Below are positions 1-13,600 of a stretch of 64,000 bases of DNA, in pieces. The position numbers and the translations under genes are program-made. The stretch's first letter is position 1. Each line of letters starts with the position of its first letter. A model generated the notes under the pieces. It was given only the letters and a program-made list of their open reading frames with translations, was not told the DNA's origin and made no database searches. The stretch is from Arenicola marina (Eukaryota; Annelida; Polychaeta; Arenicolidae): contig OZ025252.1 in the NCBI GenBank assembly GCA_964019135.1, positions 46,784,959 to 46,848,958 on the forward strand. Direction: 5' to 3'.

Positions 1-813
1 ACTGGTGTATATGATCGGCCGACTACGAAGATCTGCCTACTTGAAGCCCATGAAGAACATCAGTGACCAAAGTTGACAAGACCCAGGATGTGCCTGATAA
101 CGAACTTTGTGAACGTTGAACGAACTGTATTGCTAGATTATGTTACTCCTTGTTTACGTGCTGTTTTGCATGTCAATTTATGTTTGTTTATAGACCTGCT
201 AGGTTAGGATGACAGCCAGGACATGTCATGGGGGCCGGGATGTAACGTTTAGGAAACTAAAACTTGTCGCGTTTAGGAAGCTGAAACTTGTGTATGACTC
301 ATATCCGAGGGATCCGGGTGACGCGAGTGGTAAACAGTATGCAGTGAACTGCATCGTGAAATTGAAGTAGTTTGAATTCCTGAATCCCAAGGTTTTGAAT
401 ATTCCCCCAGCGATGTAAGTATGTTATATTGTAGTGTTACTCTTCTGTGCTTTTATATGATATGTTGGTTTAGTCTTTCGCCTTATAATATAACTGTAAT
501 TAGGGAATAAGAGCAGAGGTGGATTAGCGATTTGGTTCTGCGTGATGTACTACGGGAGAGTATAGCCTGTTGTCAAAAGTATTGACTATACAATGATTAT
601 TCAGCCTGGCCTTGCTTTCGTTGTTTAAATTACGTAGGTGTTTTTGGCTTGAGACGCAACACAGTTTATGGGTTTTTTTTTTCTTCTTATTAATATCAGC
701 TTATTTTTGTATTGCAGTTTGAACCATACATAGCATTAATACCAGAATAAATGAGTATGCGTATCAAACGCTGGACTTGACTTTGAATACCTCAGTAGCG
801 TGTGGGCTACACA
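1..813 (+). mobile_element. 3' end and LTR of an LTR retrotransposon
   Basis: Positions 241-813 read as a complete LTR. They begin TGTAAC and end TACACA, and carry AATAAA at 746-751. A polypurine tract (gggggccggga) sits immediately before the LTR at about 230-240, which marks 1-240 as the 3' internal tail of an element whose body lies left of the window. A diverged second copy of the same LTR is at 57801-58361, which supports the boundaries. No coding remains are visible in 1-240, so the superfamily is unknown. Confidence 0.6.
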
Positions 814-1412
814 GGTCGTTGAAGCATCGCGTTGTCAGTGAAGCCGTGTGGCATTAGAAGGGTGGGGGGGGGGGTGCGGTTCGGTTCGGAAAGCGGCAGT
901 CGATGGTGTAACTTGATACAACTGCTCTCTTAGAAACTTGCTCTCACTGAAGGGTGTATGGACAGGACGGCCATATTACCAGAAAGGCCGTATGGGTGGG
1001 TGGGGTGGCGGTCTATAGGTGGTGGGGAGGTGTGGAGGGAGGAGAGGTGCGTGTGATTGGCTAACTCTGGTCATGTGTTCACAACATGTTGACACCCGGC
1101 TGACGGGTAAAAATCAGTATTTTGTGCTGTTGATGATTAATGCAATTTGATTTTATAACAACTTGAGTGTAATTTTTATATCACATTGCAGCTGCCCGGC
1201 ATTTTCTTTTAAAGGCAGTGTCCCCCACCATTTCCGCCTCGTTCCCACAACTTATTCTCATCTACCGCTTTGTTATTCAACGGTTTAGTTTAAGTTGTTA
1301 ACGTTCACGTTTAGTGGGTACTACTTAAAACTGTTTAAGGGTCATTGTGGACTGTCAATACCCATCGGTCTCTGGTGTGTAAATTATTTTATCTCTGGCG
1401 CCTTAATTGCAG
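814..1412. other. Intron sequence left of the first visible SRCR exon
   Basis: I see no exon here. In particular no SRCR first-half exon is present, although the exon at 1413 needs one upstream. The stretch holds a G run near 862-874 and G-rich low-complexity sequence (990-1050). Confidence 0.5.
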
Positions 1413-1624
1413 TCTGATATGCCATCTCCTTGGCTACCCGGACGGCGGGATACCGTATTGCTGTGCCACGTTCGGCCCGGGCACCGGCCCTATCATCTCC
1501 AACCAAATAGACTGTCCCCCGGGCACCACGGACTACAATGAGTGTTCCATGAATGAAGTGGAACGCAACGACTGCAGTCACAGTGATGATGTAGGCGTCA
1601 GCTGTGGGCCGCGAATCGATCCAG
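1413..1624 (+). CDS. Exon: second half of the first visible SRCR domain
   Basis: The acceptor is ttgcag and the donor is gtatgg. The reading starts [12 protein letters not shown] and ends [14 protein letters not shown]. It is 212 nt (phase 2 in, phase 1 out), exactly like later second-half exons. The usual PIWAD segment is replaced by PIISNQ, so the conserved Trp is lost. The matching first-half exon is not found in 1-1412 and should lie left of the window. Confidence 0.8.
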
Positions 1625-4600
1625 GTATGGATGGGCAGGCTATTCGACTCCAAAGAGTACGCCCCACTCGATTCTGGCTTTTAATTTTGGCCTACTGAAT
1701 TGGGGGGCGAGGATCACGGCCTTGATTCCATAAATTTAAAGCAAATATCAGAGAGGGAGCTACATTCGGAGATATGATGAATGCGTTATTCACCTGGGCC
1801 CGTATTTTGGCCAAAACTTTAATTCTAACTGTTATCTATGTTTGCAAACGCGTATTCTGCATACATCTGAAGCTACGATCTCACTTGAGAGCCACTAGAA
1901 ACCTTTTAGGAGACTTAAGTTTTGATGTTTGACAAGATGGACCTCGTTCAGTCATGTTCGCGTCGCAGGCGCAAGCGTGATGCCAGATTTAACGTTAAAC
2001 GTACCAGTCAGATTGAACCCGCGTGAACCCGCTTGAATTAAGGGGCAAAATAGAAACATCCGTGAGAAATAGATTTAGATTGCGTCCCATTAGCAGGGGC
2101 GGAACTAGGAATGTGGAAATGGTGAGGGGAGGGCTTGGGCGCTCCAGCTCCGCTCTCTATAAAATTGCGACTGTGGGGGGGGGGGGAGTACGCTTCAGAT
2201 GGCTTTGATTTTGTGGGGGAATGCGCCCTTTTTCCTGAAAAAGGGTCATTAAGACGTTTCGTCTTGATCATCCATTTGCCTCAGGTGGTGGGTTAAATCT
2301 CCCACAACCCCCCCCCCCCCCCACCCGCTGGATTCATTGGGTTAGAGCTACAACAAGCCACTTTGCGATGTACTTTGTCGTGAAGCCCGACGTTTACAGT
2401 GAATCCTGATTTCCATGGGGGGGAGGCGTTGCAAACCCTCCTAATCCTCGGCCCCCGCCCGCCGCTAGACGCGCCCCTGATTCGGCCTATGCTCAAGCTT
2501 ATTCCAGGTTTTGATCGTACCGTTTGCAGGCAAAAGGCGCAGAGTCGGTGGGGCTCTACCCACGGACGGATCCAGTTCGGTTGAGTGGTCCCGGGGGTCC
2601 CGGGGTCTTCTGTTTTTGCGGAAGAATTCCATTTTTCAATTTCAAATTTTTATCGTGGACCCCCCACCCCCATCCCACCCTCTCATCGTCAACTAATTTG
2701 AATTGGTTGAGCCCCACCCGTCCCAATTTTGTCCCCCCCCCCCCTTCCCCTGCGTCATCAATCGCAAGTTTGCTGTGGACCTCTCCGTTTAAAAATTCCT
2801 GGATCCACGCTTGCTGCCCGCTACCTGGCGACGTTAAGCTTTTTCTGTGTGTCTACTTCTGTCACCAGAGGATGACACTCAACATCCTGACAATCTGCTG
2901 GTTGCGACAGGATTTGTCTGCTAAAGTAGATTATTACCCTCATCATTAAAGAGTTCCAAACTGATGCGTCATTATCCGGTAGCCGTCAGATGGCAGCACA
3001 ACTCAATGTCTACCACGCTTGGCAAAGCGATGCGCTTCCGAGATTGAGTTGCGGACTTACGTGAGAGTAAAAACTCAGATGAGATGGATCTTAAGTTGTT
3101 TATAGAATCTGATACAGTTTTAAATCTTAGCTTACCCAGAAACTTAAGATAAAATGTAAAATGGAACATAACTTTAAGAAGTTTACAGAATACGGGTCTT
3201 GGAAATAACTTTTGACTTAGTCAAGTGTCCTGCGTAATCACAGATTATAGTAAATGTCCATAGCTGCCTGCTCCCATCGCCACGTACGCTAGGGGCACGG
3301 CGTCATCCCTCGCCACTGTAAAGTGACTAACCTGGCCTAACTATTGTGGCGATATAAAGGTCATGTATGTATGTAGTCCCATATGTTGCTCTGCACAACA
3401 GTCTCATGCCCTTATGTAGAAAATGAGGGTGTAAGATTTATTTTTGTGGGCGACTAAGTGTTGTTAACGGCACGATCCATCCAACCCTTGTCATTTTGTA
3501 CTCTGATACCTAAACTTCATATTTACCACAAAACCCGCATGCATATGAACTAACAAAGTATCGCATTACTATCAAGTCGATTGTAACTAGACTTCCGCCA
3601 TTTCGTATTTGGTCATTCTCCACCAGCGGCTTTCGCCAGGTGGCGTTTCGCTTATTGCGTGTCATTGGCTGGGTGTATGAAGCGCCACCAAGCGAATGGT
3701 GTGGTTTTAACGACATGCACGCATGCACAGTTTCTCCAGTGGGTGGGCAAGGCGGCGGACAGAACTGAGTTGTCTGCTGCTTCGAAAAGTCAACAGACGA
3801 CATCGTCGTAATCACGGAGACCAACTAAAATAACAAGATACGTTCTAAGATACCTACTTTTAGAAACTATTGCCATACCCCAAAATGTTCTCGCCATCAG
3901 CGCCGCTTCTCGCCACGCGTGTTTGTAAAATGCAGGATTTGATGGACCGGTTTCCCAACAACGTCACATGGGGCTAGTATGGATATACCTTCTTTTCAGA
4001 ACCCATTCGCCTGGTCAACGGCGTTTACGGTCGGAGCGGTCGTCTCGAGATCTTCCATAACAACCAGTGGGGCACAGTCTGTGACGACAACTTTGGCACA
4101 ACCGAGGCCAGGTAATCTTTTTCACAGTAATTAGGCTAAACAATATTTTTTCCGAACGGATATAAAATTGGGTATTATTTATAAAAGACAAATAGGCCAA
4201 CATCTAACGTCTACCACACATATTTGTATCGATAGGTACGTGAACGAGTCGCATTGGTTAAAGGGAATAGACGATTTCCATGGCGCGTATGACATCTAAC
4301 TGTGAAAATTCAAGTTAAGGTGTTGGGTCGCTTGGTTGGGACCCAAACCGGGATGAGTGACTTAACATTGTGAATAACCAGGTGGGATGTATTTGGTCCG
4401 TGCAGAAAATATATAAAAAGAAAAGCTAATGTAAATGGACCTCGTACTTGCTCAGTCTGTCTATGAATAACTCACTGATTTCTACATCAACAACCGTTAG
4501 TAGATTTTTGTAATATGTAAGAAATATTCCATCACGCAATATTTATATATCTATCTTGGTGACAAGTCTAGCACTTCCCATGCAGTTAAATGTCGTTTAT

Positions 4601-7600
4601 ATTAGAATCTTGCAACGTTCCTCGACGTGGTTTTCAGCGCCGTGTGTCGACAGCTGGGCTACCAAGAGGGCGGTGTGGCAGCGTGTTGCGCAACTTTCGG
4701 CGAAGGCAATGGCACTATCTGGGCGGCAGACATAGACTGTTCTCCCGGAGCTCCCAATCTAAGCCAGTGCGTATTCCCAGGTTGGGGCACTCACAGCTGT
4801 TTACACAAGGAAGACGTCGGTGTCAGCTGCGGACAGGACTCTACAGAAGGTAATGGAATTTGAATATCCCGCCAAGCCCTGTAACATGGCCCGCCGTCTT
4901 GTGGGATGATGAATTCGCGAGTAGCGCTGGAGGCGTTCAATCTTTGTGCCTAACTATTCATAAATGTATCCTAGACCTGAATATGTGACATATAGGTGAC
5001 GTCTTCATTACATTTGGGTGGAATCTAGAAATCGTTGTCACCACCCCCTGCTATCTGGCGACAGACCGTTCACAGAAATCCATGGCCCTCCGGTCCGCCC
5101 TACGGCCGGCGTTACAGGACTACCAAGCACAAACCCATTTGCACATAAAGTCGTCCCCCATCCCCAAACTCACACACTAGTCGCCGGAAAGACGGAGTAT
5201 CCCATGCAGAAAATGCCTCCGGAACTTCTTATCGTATTGAATGTGTATCTAGTGATATCGTGGCTCGCAAAAAAGGGAACTCCACTTCTTATTGATCATA
5301 CTCTTTATTGCTTCTCCACACATCCGCACTGATTCATTATAGACCGATCCAGGCTGTCAATCATTCATTGACGTCACTGTTGCGTTTATTCAATCATGTG
5401 GATAAAAAAGGTCTTCGATGTGCGTTATGTCCGACAAGCACAGCAGCATGTCACTTTTTTGTCAGTTTCAGACATGTGAACATCTCACTTGTACCTATGA
5501 ATCAACTATGATTTGTCAATGTTACTCACGACTAACGAAAAAGGACTCACCTGTGGGCGGGGCTTAGCTCGGAGTGTGGAACGGTGTATTAAACTCCGTT
5601 GGTGGGGGGGGGGGGCGATATCCAGCCATCTGGCAGCAGACATCCTCAAACACACATATAATAAATCAGCTCATTTGCACAAATCGCTCAAGTTAAACTC
5701 ATCATGACAAAAATCCCAGAGAGAACAACTCACTAAAATACTACATATAAGCTTACCTCTTTCACTCATGATAATAACACTGTATATCTTCTTTTTTATT
5801 CTTGTGATACAGGTTCAGTTCGCCTGGCAGACGGTGAGCCTGGTCGGAGCGGGCGTCTCGAGATCTACCATGACGACCAGTGGGGCACTGTCTGTGATGA
5901 TGGCTTCGGATTAAGTGAAGCCAAGTAATTACATGAACGAATACATATCTAACTCTAAATCTAACTAAAATATCTAACTTCTGTTGTTACAATACAAAGC
6001 GACCAATGGTTTGGAGATACCAGTGATCTGTTATTAACATATTGCATTATTATTATTTTTACATGTTCCATGTGTTAGTTATTTGAATATCCCACCACAC
6101 ATGTCATTCATTTACACAGACTGGACTTGTCAGCCGTGATAACAGTTTAACGCCCTGACACTATACCTGTTTCATTCTCAAATGAACGTCTTTATTTTGT
6201 GGCATTGTTTCATGATATTGAGTGTTTTTTTTCAGTGTTACATGTCTTCAGCTTGGCTTCCAAGAAGGTCGCCACGTAAGCTGCTGTGCCCTAGTTGTCC
6301 CTGGTTCCGACCCCATCTGGTTGAATAACGTGGACTGTCCTCCGGAAGCCACAGACCTCAATCAGTGTTCTCACGCCGGGTGGGGCAACCACACCTGTAG
6401 TCACTACAATGACGTGGGGGTCACCTGTGGCCCGCTCATTCCGGACGGTAGGCGTTGCACGTATAGTACCAATCTCCACGTATTTCCCCAATCGTATGTA
6501 TGTGATACTTTTGCTAGCTGGTTAGCAGCTGGGACAAGGTAACAATTATGGTATGACGATATCATGATACCACAAATGAAATGTATGTATGTTTGTACGT
6601 ATGCTATTACAACCCCTGCACTTGTGTTGTATTAATTGTACAATGTATTTCACATTTCCAATAAGGAATGCTCCGACTTGTTGATGGCGTTTCGAGCCAC
6701 AGCGGCCGCGTGGAGATATTCCATGACAACAAATGGGGCGCAGTCTGCTTTTCCAACTGGAATTCAGCCAAGTATGTTTCGTGTTTAACTGTAACGCAAA
6801 GTAAGCCACAAGTCACCCGTAGTTTAAGCATTATGTGTGACCTTACTCGAAATAATCGCTGGATTTTAGTATTGCAGACAGGTTGTTTGGGCTGCTGGCA
6901 TGTATTATGTTATTCTACCATATATTAGTCCTGTTAGATAAAATATTACATGCAATTATGTGTCGTAATTGTCTCTATTTGACTCCATTCTACCTGTTTT
7001 AATACCTATTTGTGGTACTTTATTTCAGTACGATATGCCGGCAACTGGGTTACCCCGAAGGCGGAAAGCTACACAATTTCGGGTCAGGGTCTGCTCTGAT
7101 ATGGGCTACCGGTGTGGACTGTCCTTCTGGAGCCAATGACTTACATGGATGCACGTTCTCCGGATGGGGTCTTGCAAATACCTGCAACTACAGGGGCGTC
7201 CGGTGCGGTTCTGGGCTGCTAGAAGGTAGCACGGTCATGCATACCCCAAAATCGTTTGTTGCAAATATTCGAAAATTAGTTTAGGTTTTCAAAAAGCTTA
7301 TGGTTATCTTTGGCGCTGTCATTCAGCAAGTGTCACACACAGTAGAATCGCCTACGATAGACACTGTTGTGGCATTGTGAAACGATTCGAATTTTCATAT
7401 TGGAACATCATGTTGTAATTTATTCCATCTGTATTAGGGCCAAGATTATCTGGTTAACAATGAAGACACAACAAAGAAGCAAATCAAAACAAATAGACAT
7501 AGGTTAATTCTGTCCTTCTTGGGTCTAGGGTGTAGCAATTGTATACATGTTTGACTCGTGAAACAACTAAATTTTATAATTATATCAATACAAAAGGTAA

Positions 7601-10600
7601 TGTTTATTGCGTACCGACATATTATGGTATATTAACTGTGTCATACTCTCTAGTAATTGTAGATAAAATGATTCAGTATGACAATAATACCATAGTGACC
7701 GACGAGGATAACGAATGAGTAACATGGCGAGGTGTTAAAAACACTTTCTGGGCTAAAAAGGACGTTCTATTGGAAATCCATATTAAAGAGAAACACTTGG
7801 TGCGTCGATGTGGGATTGGACCAGGGCCTATCTGTTGTCCTCAATATATTGTAATGGATGACCAAAGAATTCATCGTGTATCGCCAAAAGGACGAATAGT
7901 TTCTAAATGGTATTATTTGTTTCCTCGCATATTGTATTCCATGGTAGGATCCATTCGCCTGGTAGACGGATTTCCAGGCCGCACAGGTCGGCTTGAGATC
8001 TTGCATGACAACACATGGGGCACAATATGTGACGATGGATTCGGTACAAGGAATGCCAAGCAAGTATCTATCTCACATGGCCTAATTATTAGAGTGCGTA
8101 GCACAAATCTGAATACGGTATAGTGGTTATACCCCTGAACAAATAAAGCATTTGGTTAGTTACACAACAGTGGCGACCGGCTGAGATAAATTAGAGGAAC
8201 TTCGTGATACGGTAAATAATACGGTCCTTACGCATATGTTCGCTTGTCGTCGTGCATTGTTCATGTTGTTTATTTCATAGATATTAATATATAAACGCGC
8301 CAAAATAACTTCAAGCCCCAAACGCCCCCCCCCCCCACCCCCACCCACTCAGCCCAGTGTAGATATTTGTGACGTCACAAGAGGTGAACCGGTGTGAGTC
8401 AGGGTTTGAGTGTCCCTCATTGGCCGCACCTCGCTAACTGTATATACTTGTCCTCTCCTAGCGCTCTCATATGTTCTTCCTGCACCTCTGTTCTCCCGCG
8501 CCCACCCACTAGTAATACTCAACTGGAAATCCCCTTCTCCCTTGCGGCTTAAAACAAGTTCCTGAAGTTTCACAACGTTAAATCCCTATTGCTTCCAAAG
8601 GCCGCTGACAATCCTGCAAACCCCCAGCTCAATATACTTGTTTACTGTACTGCGTAGCAAACCGGTCCATCTTGTGACGTCAAAAATGAGCGAAAAATTG
8701 CCCCGGTCTGTCTGTACTGTTGTATGTACTTTCGTGACGGAATTTCGTTTATATGCAGCAGCAAATGGATGGAATATTTGCCAAGTAGCACAAGATCTAA
8801 GAAATAGATTTGAAGCGTCGACTTCACACGTTAGCGATGAAGAATTAAACGAATAGAGCTATTTGGGGAGACCACGATCAATCTCAATTCGACCCTAGCT
8901 CATCAAGATTATTCAAACAAAGTTTATTTCATTATCATATTGTTATTTGTTTTATATTGCGTTATTGTTCTAATTAGACTTGATGCTCTCGATTAATTTT
9001 GATGAATACTTTCTCAATATCATTTACATAGAAACGTTTTGGCGTCTCCACCTTCTTGCAAACACACCGCATAATTGAAATGGCGATATTTGTCTATTTA
9101 ATCAGTCACATTTAATGATGCACAACTTTACTCGGCAGTACGGCGTGTCAGCAGCTAGGCTTCCCGGATGGTGGCATGCAGTACTGCTGCGCCAGGTTCG
9201 GAGAAGGCTCTGGTCCCATCTGGGCTGACGATGTGAGCTGCCCTGAAGGGGCTGCCAATCTTACAGAGTGCTCATTCAGGGGTTGGGGTGTCCACAACTG
9301 TGTTCACTCAGAGGACGTGAGCCTCGTTTGCGACCCCCAGCCTCTAGACGGTAAACACACAATTACGTATTGATGTGCGATGTGGCATACGTGGTGAGAT
9401 GCAATAATATGTGAGGATGCCATATGCGATCGTGAAAAGAAGGTAAATGTATTGTTTCTGCCAAAATTGCCAAAGTATCTTATATATGACCTCATCTTAA
9501 TATGTTATGCCACCAGCGGCATATAAATATATTATCTGCTCGGCCGCAAAGCACAAATTCATCCAAAGCATGTGATACTCAAAAACAAACATAGGATTCC
9601 TCCGCTCGGTAATGACCGAGCTCAATTTATATATAGTAGAGCCTAGACAAAATTATAATTATTATGCAAATTAGCGCCCCTATAAATATTGATATTACTA
9701 GGACCTATTCGCCTGACCGGCGGCATTCCCGATCGTAGCGGTCGTCTGGAGGTCTTCCATGACAACGAGTGGGGCACAGTCTGTGGCAATCACTTCTCAT
9801 TGTTGCATGCCAAGTAAGTTCAAGTCGCCAATTCTCGTTATTGTTCAGAAAGCCTGCACGAAAGGATGCGCCGCTTGCCAATGCCATAACCGTGTGAAAG
9901 AAGATAATAATCGACGTGTAATCCCCAAAATAAATCATTGACACACGTACCAATGTGAATTTCGGTTTCAAGTGGTAAAATGACGTTTCTTACTGTCGTA
10001 AATGTAATCTGTGCCTTTTTGTAATCTTGCATCAATAATCATCGTTGTATAGTCGTTTAACCATGCACCTTTCATTTAATAAAATACACTTTTTGTAAAA
10101 AATCGTGCATTCTTATTATATAACTTCGTTAAATCGTACATTATGGCAATATATGTGTTGTCATTTCCTTGCAGTGTGGTATGTCAGCAATTGGGTCTTG
10201 TCGCCTTGGCGTCCGCTCATTACGGCGCCGCTTTCGGAGAGGGAAACGGAACCATCTGGGCTGACCGCATTGAGTGTCTGCAATACGCCTCAAACCTCAG
10301 CGAATGTACCTTCCCGGGGTGGGGAGTCAATAACTGCACCCATGAAGACGATGTGGGTGTTACTTGCCAGGTTTTAGAAGGTAAATTCCACAATAGGACC
10401 ACGGAATAAAATTAAAAACCACTGGTGCTGCTTGAAAACTGTATGTAATTTGCCCCACCCCCGGCAGCATTGCTGACATGATGATAAATCGACTCTAATT
10501 GTGTCTCCTTGCCTGCCCAGGACCCATTCGTCTCGCTGGTGGAGTGCCAGGTCGAACCGGCCGCCTCGAGATCTACCATAACAACCAATGGGGGACGGTT

Positions 10601-13600
10601 TGTGACCATGGCTTTTCCAGAGATGAAGCAAAGTAACTTTTTCACTTATATTTTGAATGTCATTTTTTCATCTTGTCGATGAAATGGTTCAGTAAATTCC
10701 CCACGCCCAATTTTGTTTTCCTTGCCTAAAGTTGTGGTTCAACGGTGACGCTGTATGTGGAAGAGAAAACAAATTAATTTCAATATCGGATTACGATTTA
10801 TTCTGGTGAAATCGCTAAACAAAACTCATTCATCAAGATAGCCAGTCAAATCGTTACGTCACTACTTTTTTCTTCACTTTCCCGATGTAATCATGCTTCC
10901 AATGTGATATTACAATCTATATTACAGCACGGTGTGTCGCCAGTTGGGGTTCCCCGAGGGCGGATTGGCCTACAGCAACGCCCACTTCGGCCAGGGTTTT
11001 GGTCCCATCTGGGCTGACGACGTCAACTGTCCGTCTGGGGCAACGAACCTCACAGAGTGCTCGTACCGTGGTTGGGGAGTCCACAACTGTGGTGGTCATT
11101 ATGGGGATGTGGGCGTTATATGTGATCCACAACAGTTTGAAGGTGAGATCGCCGTCATTTTGTTGCATATGTATTAAATTAGCATTCATGTGAATTAAAC
11201 AACACATAGTCGGTCGGTGGGCATAGGACAAAGGTGGAAGGGGTTAGATTATATGCCCCCCCCGCGCTGTCGCCAAGGTCTTTGTGAAATAATTAGCTTC
11301 GCATTCGGCAATTTAGGCGATGAGGATAAAGAAATCTATAACGTTACCCGGAAATAGTATGTCAAGTCCAATTCATTAAATTAAAGGCCGTTTACGTGTT
11401 TTGGGTCAATATTTTCGTTACAAATTGAGTGAGCGCTTAGAAATTTACAGACTAGCTGCAACTCCCAGAGACCGAATCAATTCCATCATACTGCCCTTTC
11501 TGCAGCATTCATTTCCTTCTGTAATATCCACAGTAAGATTGCACATGATCAAGCTCCATTGACTACAAGAATGTCAGCCATTAAAGAAACTAAAAGAAGG
11601 AGTGTTCCCTAACAATGGTTGCCAAGGGATGTAATTGAAACAATGGACATAGTAGATGGCACGTGTTCATACTTTTAGCTTATTTTCGGGCAGACATTTG
11701 TGGTAGAGCTTCATCATATGCAACATGACTTTCCATATTACTGGATGAATATACTAGTATTAGTAAGTAAGCAATAATCACCTTCACAATTGTTACATTT
11801 ATAAGATCATTATCTGAAAACAAATATAGATAATCACATCGATACATGTGTCCCTCTCGGCAGTGATAAGTCGGACCTCCTAGGGCATAAATCCCAACGG
11901 TTGATCAATAAATCGAAACTCCAGATAACAATTGTAGCAACGTCGATAGCGTCAATTTCTAGAGGTGACGCATTGTCATTAATCGGAACTCTTGTGATGT
12001 TGTGTGATTGATCGATTTATTCATTAATTTACATACGTATTGTTCTCCAGGGTCCATTCGCCTCGTCGACGGCGTTCCCGAACGGAGCGGTCGTCTGGAA
12101 ATTTTCCATGACAACGAGTGGGGCACAGTCTGTGATGACAACTTTGGAAGCAACGAAGCTAGGTAATTTTGGTTTCACGGTAATTACTCAAAACCAATTT
12201 TGAGATTGATTTAGCAAGACCTATTTTGATTTTCTATATGAATGTCTCATGAATTACATAATGTTACGATATGCAGACTGCTGTTCTTCCATTGATTGAA
12301 TGATGTCACTATATATTAATGGCATTCTTTCCAGCGCCGTTTGCCAAGCATTAGACCTTGTCGGTGTGGTTGTTTCCTTGGCGACACCACACTGCTGCGC
12401 GGAGTTCGGGGAAGCCAATGGAACCATCTGGGCTGGCCATATAGAGTGTATTACGGGTTCCACTAACCTCAGCAAGTGCACCTTCCCCGGCTGGGGTGTC
12501 CACAACTGTACCCACGAAAACGATGTTGGCGTCAGCTGTCATGTTTTGGAAGGTATTTATTATGTCGGTGTGTTCCGTTTTTCTGTGAATCTGCCTGTCA
12601 CGTAACGCATTATCTGTCAAATGCCTTAAGATATCGACATCCAAATTCACAAAAAAATGCGGAATGACAATCGTCAGGCTAAGTTTGTAGATGGGCCATG
12701 TAGGTCAAAGGTCAAGGTCACGGGAATTTTTGGAAATTCGCTTCACAATTGAAAGAGAGGACTTTTCGCTATAAGGTTCACAGTTTTCACTTAATCACGC
12801 TGCAAATCGGTCAAACATTTTTTCTGCAAACAATTCTAAAACATTGGACTCTACGAGAGTATTTTGGCGGGAAATGGCATCCTCAATTTCTCCATGAAGG
12901 GGACAAGTCAGACAAGCGACGTTTTGCGTCTAACATAACATTTGTATTTTGGCGCGAAGTACTATATTGATCATGCTTTCAAGGTCAAGGTCAAGGTCAC
13001 GAAACATGTTTTCCCGCGTAACTCCGTTAATATTTGGTCTAGAGACCTGCTGTTTTTTTAAATGTGTTCTTCAGAGAGGCGCAAACGCATCATTGACTTA
13101 AATTTTGTCTCAAATTTATGGTTTTCGAGTTATTACTAGATCAAATTTTCATATTGCGAAAAAGTTTAAAAAATCGCGGTGACTATATAAATGCAGGTAG
13201 ATGACCCATATGTAGTGGAATATGCATCCATTTTAGTGACATAATGTGTGCCAAATGGCATCGAAATCGAACCAGTAGTTTGGACGCTAGAAAATAATCA
13301 CACTTTGACATGGCCAATCCCATCAGAATGCTTCGATACGCCCAATGACCGACGGCGCGGTGACGTTTCGGCCTATAACCCGGTCGATACTGCATGTACA
13401 TAGTCTCAGTTGGTACTAACATGTTCAATTTGCAACTATCACCCCGATTTTCGTCTTTCTTCTCAAGCTATGCTTGACAATGTCCAGTTTTTACGTATCT
13501 GTTTGTTGAGACAAGTACCGAACATCCTATCTGATTCTAAAGTCTAGGTAAAATGTCATCTACGTAAGAGAAAATATGACCTCATGTTGATATTATGTAT

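Noticed and set aside
814..1412. First-half SRCR exon upstream of 1413
   Set aside because: Searched for the GRLEI...WGTVC pattern with splice sites and found none. It must lie left of the window or be lost.
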